Shown here one piece after another: positions 16,829-24,203 of a stretch of DNA of 64,000 nucleotides. Below the pieces are notes generated by a model. The model had not been told where the DNA came from. It was given only the letters and a program-made list of their open reading frames with translations, and searched no databases. The translations under genes were made by a program, and so were the position numbers. Source of the DNA: Arthrobacter rhizophilus (GTDB lineage: Bacteria; Actinomycetota; Actinomycetes; Actinomycetales; Micrococcaceae); contig NZ_JAPFFT010000015.1 of the NCBI RefSeq assembly GCF_026241105.1, positions 50,397 to 114,396 of the forward strand, read 5' to 3'. Numbering within the stretch: the first letter of the stretch is position 1; each line of letters begins with the position of its first letter.

Positions 16829-17770
16829 ATGCCCCTGCACGGAGAAGCCTTGGCGGCGAGGGCGCAGGAACTTGTAGAACGCCGGGAGCCGTTTGTGCGT
16901 GCCACGGTAGTGCGCGCGCAGCACCCCACCAGCGCCCACGCCGGCGACACGGCCCTGGTACTCGCCAACGGGGAAATCGACGGGTTCCTTGGCGGCACCT
17001 GCGTCGAGGCCTCCGTGCGCGAATACGGCCTGCAGACGCTGTCCAAGCGCGAACCCTTGCTGCTGCGCGTCGTCCCAGGCGAGCCGTCCCGCATTCGCGA
17101 GGAGGGCGCCGTGGAGGTCGCAAATCCCTGCCTCAGCGGCGGCGCGGTGGAGATTTTCCTTGAGCCGCAGATGCCCGCTCCCCGGGTGGTCGTGGTCGGG
17201 GCGACCCCTGTGGCACAGGCCCTGGGCGCCTTGGGTGCCCTCCTCGACTTGGACATGGAGCTCACCAACGGAACCGCGGCGGAACCGAGGGCCGACGACG
17301 CCGCCCTTATCGTCGCGTCGCAAGGCCGCGACGAGGAGCCCTCGTTGGAGGCCGCACTCCGAATTGGGGTGCCATACGTCGCCCTTGTCGCCAGCCGCAC
17401 GCGGGGGGCCGCCGTCCTGGCCTCACTCGACGTCGACGACGGCCAGCGTGCGCGTGTACACAGCCCGGCCGGACTGCTGCTGGGCGGCCGGACGCCTGCC
17501 GAGATCGCGCTGTCCATACTGGCAGAGCTGGTGTCCGTCCGTCACCTTGGTGGGGCTGCAGAGAGCGGAACGGCGGAGACTGTGACGGCGGACGCAATGC
17601 CGGCGGATCCGGTACCGGCAAGCGCCGTGGACCCTGTCTGCGGCATGAGCGTCGCGGCCGTGGAGTCTGCGCTGCACGCCGAATACGACGGGGCGACGTA
17701 CTACTTCTGTTCTGCCGGATGCAGAAGAGCCTTCCTCGCCGATCCGGAGCGCTATGCCACTGGACCTTGA
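16829..17770 (+). CDS. XdhC/CoxI-like maturation protein fused to a C-terminal YHS domain
   Basis: 313 residues, one base after coxL and with no clear ribosome-binding site, so it is probably translationally coupled. Residues 1-115 form the XdhC_CoxI domain (GFLGGTCVEASVREYG); residues 115-240 a Rossmann-like XdhC_C domain (PRVVVVGATPVAQALG). A flexible Ala/Pro/Thr linker leads to a YHS domain (about 265-313): DPVCGMSVAAVESALHAEYD followed by YYFCSAGCRRAF with cysteines spaced for metal binding. XdhC-type proteins carry and sulfurate molybdenum cofactor for partner enzymes. The added YHS domain suggests metal handling, and copper for the Mo-Cu centre is an attractive but untested idea. Confidence 0.88.
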   Translation: MPLHGEALAARAQELVERREPFVRATVVRAQHPTSAHAGDTALVLANGEIDGFLGGTCVEASVREYGLQTLSKREPLLLRVVPGEPSRIREEGAVEVANPCLSGGAVEIFLEPQMPAPRVVVVGATPVAQALGALGALLDLDMELTNGTAAEPRADDAALIVASQGRDEEPSLEAALRIGVPYVALVASRTRGAAVLASLDVDDGQRARVHSPAGLLLGGRTPAEIALSILAELVSVRHLGGAAESGTAETVTADAMPADPVPASAVDPVCGMSVAAVESALHAEYDGATYYFCSAGCRRAFLADPERYATGP

Positions 17771-17872
17771 GCTCCCGACTGCCGGGCTCATTCTGATTGC
17801 TGGACCGTCACGGCGTTTGGCGCCCGGAGGGCCTCGCCGTGAGCGGACGGCCGCGCGGCTGGAACGTGCCCG

Positions 17873-18796
17873 ATGACGGGGCCCGCGCGGGCGGGGGCGG
17901 AAGACGATGTGCGGCGTCTGGTCCCGGACGTCGCTGCGCTCATGTCCGCGCTGGACGACGGCGACTACCTGGCCGACGTCGGACTGGCCACCGCACTGTT
18001 CTTGTCCGTCCGGCTACCGCAGCCCATCCTTTTGGAGGGCGAGGCCGGCGTCGGGAAAACCGAGGCGGCGAAGGCGCTGGCCAAGGTGCTGGACACTCCC
18101 CTGTATCGCTTGCAGTGCTACGAAGGCATCGACGCAGGCGAGGCACTCTACGAGTGGAACCATCAACGCCAGCTTCTGGGCATCCGGTTGGCGGAGGTCC
18201 GGGACGTCCACATGGAAGAGGCCGACCTTTTCGGGGAACAATACCTGCTGCGCCGCCCGCTGCTGAAGGCGATCGAGCACCCCGGCCCGCGTCCGGCCGT
18301 CCTGCTGCTGGACGAGATCGACCGGGCCGACGCAGAGTTTGAGGCCTTCACTTTCGAACTGCTGGCCGAGGCCGCGGTGACAATTCCCGAGCTGGGGACT
18401 ATTCGCGCCGTGCACCCGCCAGTCGTCGTCCTGACATCCAATCGGACTAGGGACCTGCACGACGCGCTGACGCGGCGCTGCCTCTACCACTGGATTGACT
18501 ACCCCCAGCCCGAGCGCATCGCCGCGATCGTTCGCCGCAAGGTGCCTGGGAGCGCCGAGCCGCTCGCCCTGGATGCCGCATCCGCCATCACCAGGCTACG
18601 GTCCCTGGACATGGCCAAACCCCCTGGCATCGCGGAGGCAATCGACTGGGTTTCCGCGCTGACGGTGCTCGGCGTGAACCGGCTGGACCCAACTGCCGTG
18701 AACCAGACCTGGGGATCGGTCCTGAAGAATCGCGACGATCTGGATATTGCGTGGTCCCGCGGCCCGGCATGGGTGGCCGGGGCCGGCCATGACTGA
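17873..18796 (+). CDS. coxD: MoxR-type AAA+ ATPase, CoxD
   Basis: 307 residues. Walker A EGEAGVGKTEAAKALA near 55-70, Walker B VLLLDEIDRADAEFEAF near 143, sensor 1 VVVLTSNRTRDLHDAL and the arginine-rich ALTRRCLYHWIDYP are all present. In the well-studied CO oxidiser Oligotropha the CoxD ATPase helps build the CuSMoO2 centre; MoxR ATPases act with VWA proteins such as the next gene. The ATG at 17873 is chosen as the first giving a family-like N-terminus. About 100 bases without a gene precede it, and it overlaps coxE by 8 bp. Confidence 0.93.
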   Translation: MTGPARAGAEDDVRRLVPDVAALMSALDDGDYLADVGLATALFLSVRLPQPILLEGEAGVGKTEAAKALAKVLDTPLYRLQCYEGIDAGEALYEWNHQRQLLGIRLAEVRDVHMEEADLFGEQYLLRRPLLKAIEHPGPRPAVLLLDEIDRADAEFEAFTFELLAEAAVTIPELGTIRAVHPPVVVLTSNRTRDLHDALTRRCLYHWIDYPQPERIAAIVRRKVPGSAEPLALDAASAITRLRSLDMAKPPGIAEAIDWVSALTVLGVNRLDPTAVNQTWGSVLKNRDDLDIAWSRGPAWVAGAGHD

Positions 18797-20030
18797 GTAC
18801 GCGCTCGGGGATGGCCGGACCGCTGTCGATGCGGCAGCCCTGGCGGTCGGGTTCAGCACGGCCCTGCGTCGGGCGGGGCTGCCTGGCTCGCCGGACCGCG
18901 CAGCCTGGCTAGCGCGGGCACTCAGGATTGTGCCCCCGATTTCCCGCGATCCGCTGTACTGGACTTGCCGCGTGGTACTTGTGTCCTCTCGGGAACAGCT
19001 GCCGGTATTCGACTCCGTCTTTTCGGCCGCATTCGACGGGATGCTGGATCTTGCTGATACCCGCGGTGACGCCAACAGTCCTCCGGCGATCGGCGCGGAG
19101 GAGCGGACCCGGGCGGCACCAACCGCGCAACGCCCAGCCGAAGCCGCCGGTCACGACCTGGCATCGCAGCAACCCATCACCTCCTCCGGCGCAGGCAGCG
19201 ACGACGAATCGAACGCACCGGAGCGGGAGGCAATCCTGGCCATGGCCTCCGCCGAGGAGCATTTGCATGAGAAGTCCTTCGCCGAACTCACCCCGGACGA
19301 AGCAGCCCACGTGCGGCAGTTGGTGCGGCACATCGTGTTGTCGACCCCGGAGCGCCAAAGCCGCCGGACACGCCAATGGGCACACGGCGGCGCCAAACTG
19401 GACCTGCGGCGGACAATCCGTTCGGCTCGGCGTATAGGCGCCGACGCTAGCTTCCTGGTCTATGCCCGCCGTCGTGCGCGTCCGCGCCGCTTGGTGTTCC
19501 TGTGCGACGTATCCGGCTCCATGGAACCGTACACACAAGTCTTCCTTTCCCTGCTGCAGGGCGCAGTGGCCGGGGCCCGAGCAGAGGCATTCGTGTTTTC
19601 CACCCGGCTGACCAGGCTGACCAGGCAGCTTTCGAACCGGGACGCAGACAAGGCACTGGCACTCGGAGCCGCTGCTGCCCCGGACTGGGCGGGTGGCACA
19701 AGGCTGGCGGAGAGTCTGCGAGCATTCATCGATGGCCATGGCCGCCGCGGGCTGGCCAGGGGCGCGGTCATTGTGGTGCTCTCCGACGGCTGGGCCCAGG
19801 ATGCGCCGGCGCTGGTGGACGCACAGATGGCGCGGTTAAGGCGCCTGGCCTACCGGATCGTCTGGGTCAACCCGAGGAAGGCCGGCCTGAACTACCAACC
19901 CTTGGTGGGCGGCATGGCCGCAGCGCTGCCCTACTGTGACGCCTTCATCAGCGGACACAACTACACTGCGCTGGCCGAAGCGGCAACCGCCATTCGGGCC
20001 GACCGGCCACGTCCGGCAAGTTCGGCATGA
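18789..20030 (+). CDS. coxE: VWA-domain protein, CoxE
   Basis: 413 residues. The C-terminal von Willebrand A domain has the metal-site motif LVFLCDVSGSMEPYTQVFL near 240, then WAGGTRLAESLRAF and VIVVLSDGWAQDAP, all fitting the VWA_CoxE family. The N-terminal part is less conserved and holds an Ala/Pro/Thr-rich linker (near 95-140). CoxE partners the CoxD ATPase in maturing or remodelling CO dehydrogenase. Start ATG 18789 overlaps the coxD stop; the upstream in-frame extension would overlap coxD by 50 bp and is not needed. It is the last cox gene; no coxG or membrane anchor gene follows. Confidence 0.93.
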   Translation: MTEYALGDGRTAVDAAALAVGFSTALRRAGLPGSPDRAAWLARALRIVPPISRDPLYWTCRVVLVSSREQLPVFDSVFSAAFDGMLDLADTRGDANSPPAIGAEERTRAAPTAQRPAEAAGHDLASQQPITSSGAGSDDESNAPEREAILAMASAEEHLHEKSFAELTPDEAAHVRQLVRHIVLSTPERQSRRTRQWAHGGAKLDLRRTIRSARRIGADASFLVYARRRARPRRLVFLCDVSGSMEPYTQVFLSLLQGAVAGARAEAFVFSTRLTRLTRQLSNRDADKALALGAAAAPDWAGGTRLAESLRAFIDGHGRRGLARGAVIVVLSDGWAQDAPALVDAQMARLRRLAYRIVWVNPRKAGLNYQPLVGGMAAALPYCDAFISGHNYTALAEAATAIRADRPRPASSA

Positions 20031-20090
20031 TTCAATGCGAAGGGCGCCCGTCATCGACCCCGTGTAGTGCCGGCTGAGCGTCACACCCAG

Positions 20091-20137
20091 AGCGGCCGGG
20101 TTGACTTTTTCAAACTTCGTCTTGCACCCGGGCCGCT
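20091..20137 (+). terminator. Inverted repeat downstream of coxE, possible terminator
   Basis: AGCGGCCGGGT (20091-20101) pairs with ACCCGGGCCGCT (20126-20137) with one bulged base and a 24-base loop. No T-run follows, so termination is only plausible. The rest of 20031-20338 shows no gene. Confidence 0.4.
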
Positions 20138-20338
20138 GATCATTCACACTGACTACAGATCCGCACGAGAATGCTTCCGCCGATCCAGGCCGCCGGACAT
20201 AACGGCCAGCCACCGCCCCATCACAGAATGCCGGGCAACCCCTCTCGAACCACCGCTTTCCGCCTCCCCGGATACGCCCGGGCCCGGATTCCGTGCCCAT
20301 TGAGGGCCCTGGCACATCCCGCCGAGAAAGAGACCACG

Positions 20339-20593
20339 ATGATCAAACGCCACTCGGACGTCGTCCTGGAAATCACAGCCGACGACCCGGACACGATCGA
20401 AAACGACCTGAACACCGCCGTCGACATCGCCCGCATGCACGCCATACAGAACCACAGTCACGGCATCCTCGTTACCCAACACGGATACACCAGCTACACG
20501 GTCGCCATCAGCCGTGACGTTCCCTACGGGCAGACGCACGAACGGCGCGAAGTGCCGGGGAGCTCACAGATGGAGTCCGGGCAAGAACGCTGA
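20339..20593 (+). CDS. Small hypothetical protein, 84 aa
   Basis: Not recognised. ATG 20339 follows GAGAAAGAG. The first 60 residues (VVLEITADDPDTIENDLNTA, then GILVTQHGYTSYTVAIS) look like a small alpha/beta fold with an acidic face; the last 20 are polar. There are no membrane segments or cysteines. It stands alone about 300 bases after coxE and ahead of the convergent merR gene. Strand periodicity and codon use look genuine; longer in-frame starts have no ribosome-binding site. Confidence 0.6.
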   Translation: MIKRHSDVVLEITADDPDTIENDLNTAVDIARMHAIQNHSHGILVTQHGYTSYTVAISRDVPYGQTHERREVPGSSQMESGQER

Positions 20594-20722
20594 GCCCACG
20601 TCCTCCGACGCGTGCCCCTTCCGAGCCTCAGGAGCCGCGCAACCACTCAGCATCGCCGTCGCGGCGGTAATCGCTCGAACGTATCGGATTGCCATCCGCC
20701 AAGCCTCCCGGACGACAACTGC

Positions 20723-20758
20723 GGTGGAGACGGTGGTGGAGACGGTGGTGGAGACGGT
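20723..20758 (+). repeat. Three tandem copies of a 12-bp unit
   Basis: GGTGGAGACGGT is repeated perfectly three times (20723-20734, 20735-20746, 20747-20758) just beyond the 3' end of the merR gene. A slippage-prone minisatellite in otherwise non-coding sequence. Confidence 0.95.
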
Positions 20759-20768
20759 ATTGCGGCGT

Positions 20769-21161
20769 TCAGAGGTAGCTGCAGATCCGGCCGGCGTCGC
20801 ACGCATCCGGGTCCGCGGCAGCGGCGACGGCATGGTACTCCGCGACGGTCGCGCGCAGTGCGACGAGTTCGGCGATCTGCGCGTCGAGGCCGGTCAGCTG
20901 ACCGGCAAGAAGCTCCCGCACATGGGTGCAAGGGGCGCGGCCTGCGTCGCGCAGGATCAGGATTTCGCGGATCTGCGTCAGGGCCAGCCCTGCCGCGCGA
21001 CCGCGACGAATGAAGTCGAGCCTGTTAATGGTCTCGCCCGTGTAGTAGCGGTATCCGTTTGCGGTGCGCTCCGCAGCTGGCAGCAGCCCGAACTTTTCAT
21101 AGAATCTCAAGGCCTTGCTCGTCATGCCCGCAGCCTGGGCGGCTTCACCGATTCGCACCAT
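20769..21161 (-). CDS. MerR-family metal-responsive-type regulator
   Basis: 130 residues. The N-terminal winged helix is typical (VRIGEAAQAAGMTSKALRFYEKFGLL), followed by the dimerisation helix. Cys78 (in RAPCTH, with His80) and a C-terminal loop with Cys121 and Cys127 (DACDAGRICSYL) match the layout of divalent-metal sensors such as ZntR and MerR: one cysteine before the long helix, two in the metal loop. The monovalent-metal CueR group has no cysteine at the first position. The effector is therefore probably a soft divalent metal, or thiol stress. It follows the thioredoxin gene by 66 bases on the same strand, and a CueR-like operator precedes that gene. Confidence 0.88.
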   Translation of the reverse strand: MVRIGEAAQAAGMTSKALRFYEKFGLLPAAERTANGYRYYTGETINRLDFIRRGRAAGLALTQIREILILRDAGRAPCTHVRELLAGQLTGLDAQIAELVALRATVAEYHAVAAAADPDACDAGRICSYL

Positions 21162-21227
21162 GCACCCCGTCTTCCTACGCTCTCGCCCTCCACTGTAGGG
21201 GAAAGCGTTCACGCGATGAAGTACGGG

Positions 21228-21554
21228 TTAGCGAAGGTAGTCAGCGAATTCCGTTTCGAAGTACTGCTTCGCCCCGGCGCCAATCACGGAGATTCTTCGC
21301 TCGCCGTCTTTGAACAGGAATACCGACGGAACGGAGCTAATCCCGAAGGCCCCTGCAGTTTCGGGATTCTCGTCGACATTGACTTTAACAACGTCGATTT
21401 TGTCGGCGTATTCGACCGCGAGCTGCTCCAAGACCGGGGAAAGCCTTGCACAGGGTCCAGACCAATTCGCCCAGAATTCCACGACAACGGGTTTGGTTGA
21501 CTTCAGCACATCTGCGTAGAAAGACGCGTCAGTGACGTCTTTGGCCCGTCTCAT
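21228..21554 (-). CDS. Thioredoxin-like protein with single-cysteine WSGPC active site
   Basis: 108 residues, standard thioredoxin length. The fold is clear: VVVEFWANWSGPCARLSPV, VVKVNVDENPETAGAFGIS, the cis-proline turn SSVPSVFLFKDG and a C-terminal helix. The first active-site cysteine is replaced by serine (Ser32; TCT codon at 21456-21458), leaving only Cys35. Normal disulfide reduction uses the missing residue as nucleophile, so a classical oxidoreductase role is unlikely; thiol binding, metal binding or chaperone-like action are possible. AAAGGGGG precedes the ATG. It is the first gene of the trx-merR pair. Confidence 0.92.
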   Translation of the reverse strand: MRRAKDVTDASFYADVLKSTKPVVVEFWANWSGPCARLSPVLEQLAVEYADKIDVVKVNVDENPETAGAFGISSVPSVFLFKDGERRISVIGAGAKQYFETEFADYLR

Positions 21555-21596
21555 GAATCCCCCTTTTCATGCATGGCTGAACGCCTGCACCCTCAA

Positions 21597-21627
21597 CCCT
21601 TGCACCTTCCCCTAAGGGAAAAGTCAA
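21597..21627 (-). promoter_or_regulatory. CueR/MerR-type promoter with 19-bp spacer dyad
   Basis: On the minus strand, TTGACT (21627-21622) is followed by a 19-base spacer, TTTCCCTTAGGGGAAGGTG, that holds the near-palindrome TTCCC-N4-GGGAA and ends in GGAAGGT. It closely resembles the E. coli copA promoter used by CueR. The -10 box (CAAGGG, 21602-21597) is poor, which suits activation by spacer distortion. It lies about 45 bases upstream of the thioredoxin start. Confidence 0.65.
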
Positions 21628-21680
21628 GGGGGCAGTCAACCGCGGCGCGGCGGGCCAAACACGCGGCCCGCCGCCGGGGG

Positions 21681-22712
21681 CTACCGGCCGCCTTCGATCT
21701 TCCGGCTGCGCTGGCTCTGGGCCATCGGACCGTATGGATAGACGCCCACCCGGGGCTGGCTGGCCTGGGTGAGACGCCCGGTTTCCTCGGGGCTGAGTTC
21801 CAGGTCCGCAGCGGCAAGGTTGTCCGCCAACTGCTCCGTCGTGCGAGCACCGAGGATCACGGAGGTCACGGCAGGCCGGTCCACCAACCAAGCCAAGGCC
21901 ACCTGGGAAGCACTGACGCCATGGTCCGCGGCGACCTTTTCCACCGTTCCGATGATGTCCCAGGTGCGCGGGTCCTCGTTCCGGGCCTGCCACGCCTCCA
22001 TGCCGCGTTTCGGGTTCTCGCCCAGGCGGGTGGCGCCGACGGGCGGTTCATCGCGCTTGTACTTACCGGAGAGCCAACCGCCGCCCAAGGGAGACCACGG
22101 CAGCAGCCCGATGCCGGCATCCAGCGAAGCCGGAACGATCTCCGATTCGATCTCACGGACCAGCAGGCTGTACTGCGGCTGCAGGGTCACCGGGGCGCTC
22201 CAGCCAAAGGCCTTAGCCACGTGGACGGCCTTGGTCAACTGCCACCCGAGGAAGTTGGAGAAGCCGTAGTAGGCGATCTTGCCGCTACTGACGGAGTCGT
22301 GCAGGAAACGCAGCGTCTCCTCCAATGGCGTTATCGGGTCCCACGCGTGCATTTGGTAGAGGTCAATCTGCTCCACGCCCAGGCGCCGCAACGAATCATC
22401 CAACGCTCTGGTGAGGTGGCGGCGCGAGGTGCCGACGTCGTTCGGCGCCGCACCCATGGGGAAGCGGCCCTTGGTGGCCAGCACCACCCGTTCCCGCGCA
22501 TCGGGCCGTTCGGCCAGCCAGCGGCCGATGATCTCCTCCGATGCCCCGGCGCTGTAAACGTCGGCGGTGTCAATGAAGTTGCCGCCGGCTGCAACGTAGC
22601 TGTCCAGGATGGCGCGGGACGTTTCCTCGGTGGCTTCGGCCCCGAACGTCATGGTTCCCAGCGCGTAGTTCGAAACCACGGCGCCGCTGTTGCCCAAAGT
22701 GCGATACTGCAT
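21681..22712 (-). CDS. Aldo/keto reductase
   Basis: 343 residues, usual family length. NADPH-dependent TIM-barrel reductase with FIDTADVYSAG (catalytic Asp and Tyr), VVLATKGRF (catalytic Lys), IDLYQMHAWD (catalytic His), YYGFSNFLGWQL and a late cofactor loop SVILGARTTEQLADNL. AGGAAC precedes the ATG. It lies eight bases downstream of the epimerase/dehydrogenase gene and is surely cotranscribed. The substrate is unknown; this subgroup includes general stress and xenobiotic carbonyl reductases. Confidence 0.93.
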   Translation of the reverse strand: MQYRTLGNSGAVVSNYALGTMTFGAEATEETSRAILDSYVAAGGNFIDTADVYSAGASEEIIGRWLAERPDARERVVLATKGRFPMGAAPNDVGTSRRHLTRALDDSLRRLGVEQIDLYQMHAWDPITPLEETLRFLHDSVSSGKIAYYGFSNFLGWQLTKAVHVAKAFGWSAPVTLQPQYSLLVREIESEIVPASLDAGIGLLPWSPLGGGWLSGKYKRDEPPVGATRLGENPKRGMEAWQARNEDPRTWDIIGTVEKVAADHGVSASQVALAWLVDRPAVTSVILGARTTEQLADNLAAADLELSPEETGRLTQASQPRVGVYPYGPMAQSQRSRKIEGGR

Positions 22713-22720
22713 GATGTTCC

Positions 22721-23593
22721 TCAGTCCTCGGTGGGGGTAGTGCGGTTGGGATGGTAGGTGCGCCAGGTGTGCTCGGGCGCGAACCCCAGCAACCGCCTGG
22801 CCTTGTCGATGGAGAGCATGGTCTCGTGCTCCCCCAGTTCCTTGATCACTTTCACGTCCGGGAACACCTCTGCGGCCAGGCTGGCGCTGGACCGGCTCAT
22901 GACCGTGTCCGCGTTGGCGATGATAAACGCTTCAAACCCCGGCTTGCCGTTCTCAAGGGCCCGGGCCACAGCCTGCGCGCCGTCCCGGCCATCGATGTAT
23001 CCCCACAGGTTCCACTTACGCAGCATGGCGTTCGAGTCGAAGGACGGAAACCGCTCGTAATCCTCCACGCCCATGACGTTGGAAAACCGCAGCCCCACAA
23101 TGCTCAGCTCAGGGTCCCAGCGCGTCAGCTCGATAGCCATCTGTTCCTCAAGATGCTTCACCAACGAATACGTGCTTTCCGGCCGGGCCGGATATTCCTC
23201 ATCCACCGGAATATAGGGAGGATCGACGTCGAACGGCAGGCCCAGTACCGTCTCACTCGAGGCATAGACAACCTTCTTGATGCCAGCCCGGCGGGCCGCC
23301 TGGAACACGTTGTACGTGGAGAGCATGTTGTTCTCAAACGTCGCGGCGTCCGGGACGATCCCCGGTGCGGGAATGGCACCCAGATGAACGACGGCGTCGA
23401 AGCCACTGTGCCGGTCATCCAGCCCCAAGAACACATCCAACACCTGACCGTAGTCGCGCAAGTCCACGATCGCCAGGCCGGGGTTTCGCGCACCCGCGCG
23501 GTCCAGGTTCAACACCTCGTGCCCGTCCTCCGTGAGCCGGCGCACCACGTGTCGGCCCAGCTTTCCGCTTCCTCCGGTCACTGCAATTCTCAT
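22721..23593 (-). CDS. NAD(P)-dependent epimerase/dehydratase (extended SDR)
   Basis: 290 residues. The Rossmann nucleotide motif is at the N-terminus (MRIAVTGGSGKLGRHVVRRL), VVHLGAIPAP near 70 and the region YASSETVLG, followed by TYSLVKHLEEQMA whose Tyr-x3-Lys is written YSLVK, as expected. It resembles UDP-glucose 4-epimerase-like proteins but lacks clear nucleotide-sugar residues, so uronate or other dehydrogenase function is possible. ATG 23593 follows GAGGGAG; the longer in-frame start is rejected. It leads a two-gene operon with the aldo/keto reductase. Confidence 0.92.
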   Translation of the reverse strand: MRIAVTGGSGKLGRHVVRRLTEDGHEVLNLDRAGARNPGLAIVDLRDYGQVLDVFLGLDDRHSGFDAVVHLGAIPAPGIVPDAATFENNMLSTYNVFQAARRAGIKKVVYASSETVLGLPFDVDPPYIPVDEEYPARPESTYSLVKHLEEQMAIELTRWDPELSIVGLRFSNVMGVEDYERFPSFDSNAMLRKWNLWGYIDGRDGAQAVARALENGKPGFEAFIIANADTVMSRSSASLAAEVFPDVKVIKELGEHETMLSIDKARRLLGFAPEHTWRTYHPNRTTPTED

Positions 23594-23732
23594 CGTTACT
23601 CCCTCGGTATAGCTCGGTGGTTCCGACCGGATGCCTGGTCGAGCCTCTTTGGGCCAAACCATTGGTTTGCTTGATCCGTGCCGGTGATATCAATCCACAG
23701 TAGGTCCTGGTCCAGCCCTGCCGCGTGGCCCT

Positions 23733-23745
23733 CTCAGTCCTAGGA
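23733..23745. promoter_or_regulatory. TCCTAGGA-type site, left copy
   Basis: CTCAGTCCTAGGA here is the exact inverse of 24139-24151. The core TCCTAGGA is a perfect palindrome. It lies about 140 bases upstream of the epimerase start; the second copy is 53 bases upstream of the XRE/MmyB regulator. A shared operator is inferred. Confidence 0.45.
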
Positions 23746-23961
23746 CAGCTCCGGACTGCCCTGGTGTTTGGCGAAGTGAGGTTCAATGGCCCATGCCGCC
23801 TGGTGTAGAAGACGGGCCAGCAACGCCCGCAGGCGGACCAGCCGTCTGCGGGCGCCTCCCGCGGGTCGTGGAGCGATAACTGGAGCATTTGGCAATGCGC
23901 TGAGTGCTTCGTGGTTGATGGACTTGATGACTGCGCAAGCCATCATTAGTGAAAAATCCAT
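23740..23961 (-). CDS. Possible small protein, 73 aa
   Basis: Weakly supported. The ATG at 23961 has AGAAGAGA in front of it at a good distance. The product starts with a hydrophobic-leaning segment (MDFSLMMACAVIKSINHEALSAL), then an Arg/Leu/Ala-rich helix (GGARRRLVRLRALLARLLHQAAW). No family is recognised. It lies between the divergent regulator and the epimerase operon, and the stop codon falls inside the left TCCTAGGA site. The arginine-rich part could equally be the chance reading of GC-rich DNA. Confidence 0.4.
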   Translation of the reverse strand: MDFSLMMACAVIKSINHEALSALPNAPVIAPRPAGGARRRLVRLRALLARLLHQAAWAIEPHFAKHQGSPELS

Positions 23962-24138
23962 GGTTCTCTTCTGTCGTTGAGTTTTAGTCTGCACCGAAAC
24001 GGCCCCCAAGCATTCTTCGGGCAGCGGTCTGCGGGGGTTTCGGAGCGACTCATCCGGAAATCGGTTTCGTCGAGCCCCTGCAAACCCACGGTATGCGGCG
24101 AGGGGAACCATGTCAGCAGCTGTGCCGCTCCCTGGTTT

Positions 24139-24151
24139 TCCTAGGACTGAG
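24139..24151. promoter_or_regulatory. TCCTAGGA-type site, right copy
   Basis: TCCTAGGACTGAG is the inverted partner of 23733-23745 and sits 53 bases before the start of the XRE/MmyB regulator, where an autoregulatory operator would be expected. Confidence 0.45.
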
Positions 24152-24203
24152 CGACCTACCTTCGCTATGGAAAGCCTGAGTCCGGCGGCGCAGAATTGAA
24201 GGC

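Noticed and set aside
14629..17517. Minus-strand reading frame of 962 codons opposite coxL
   Set aside because: Long only because of GC-rich codon bias; it lies antisense to coxL, which has complete cofactor motifs.
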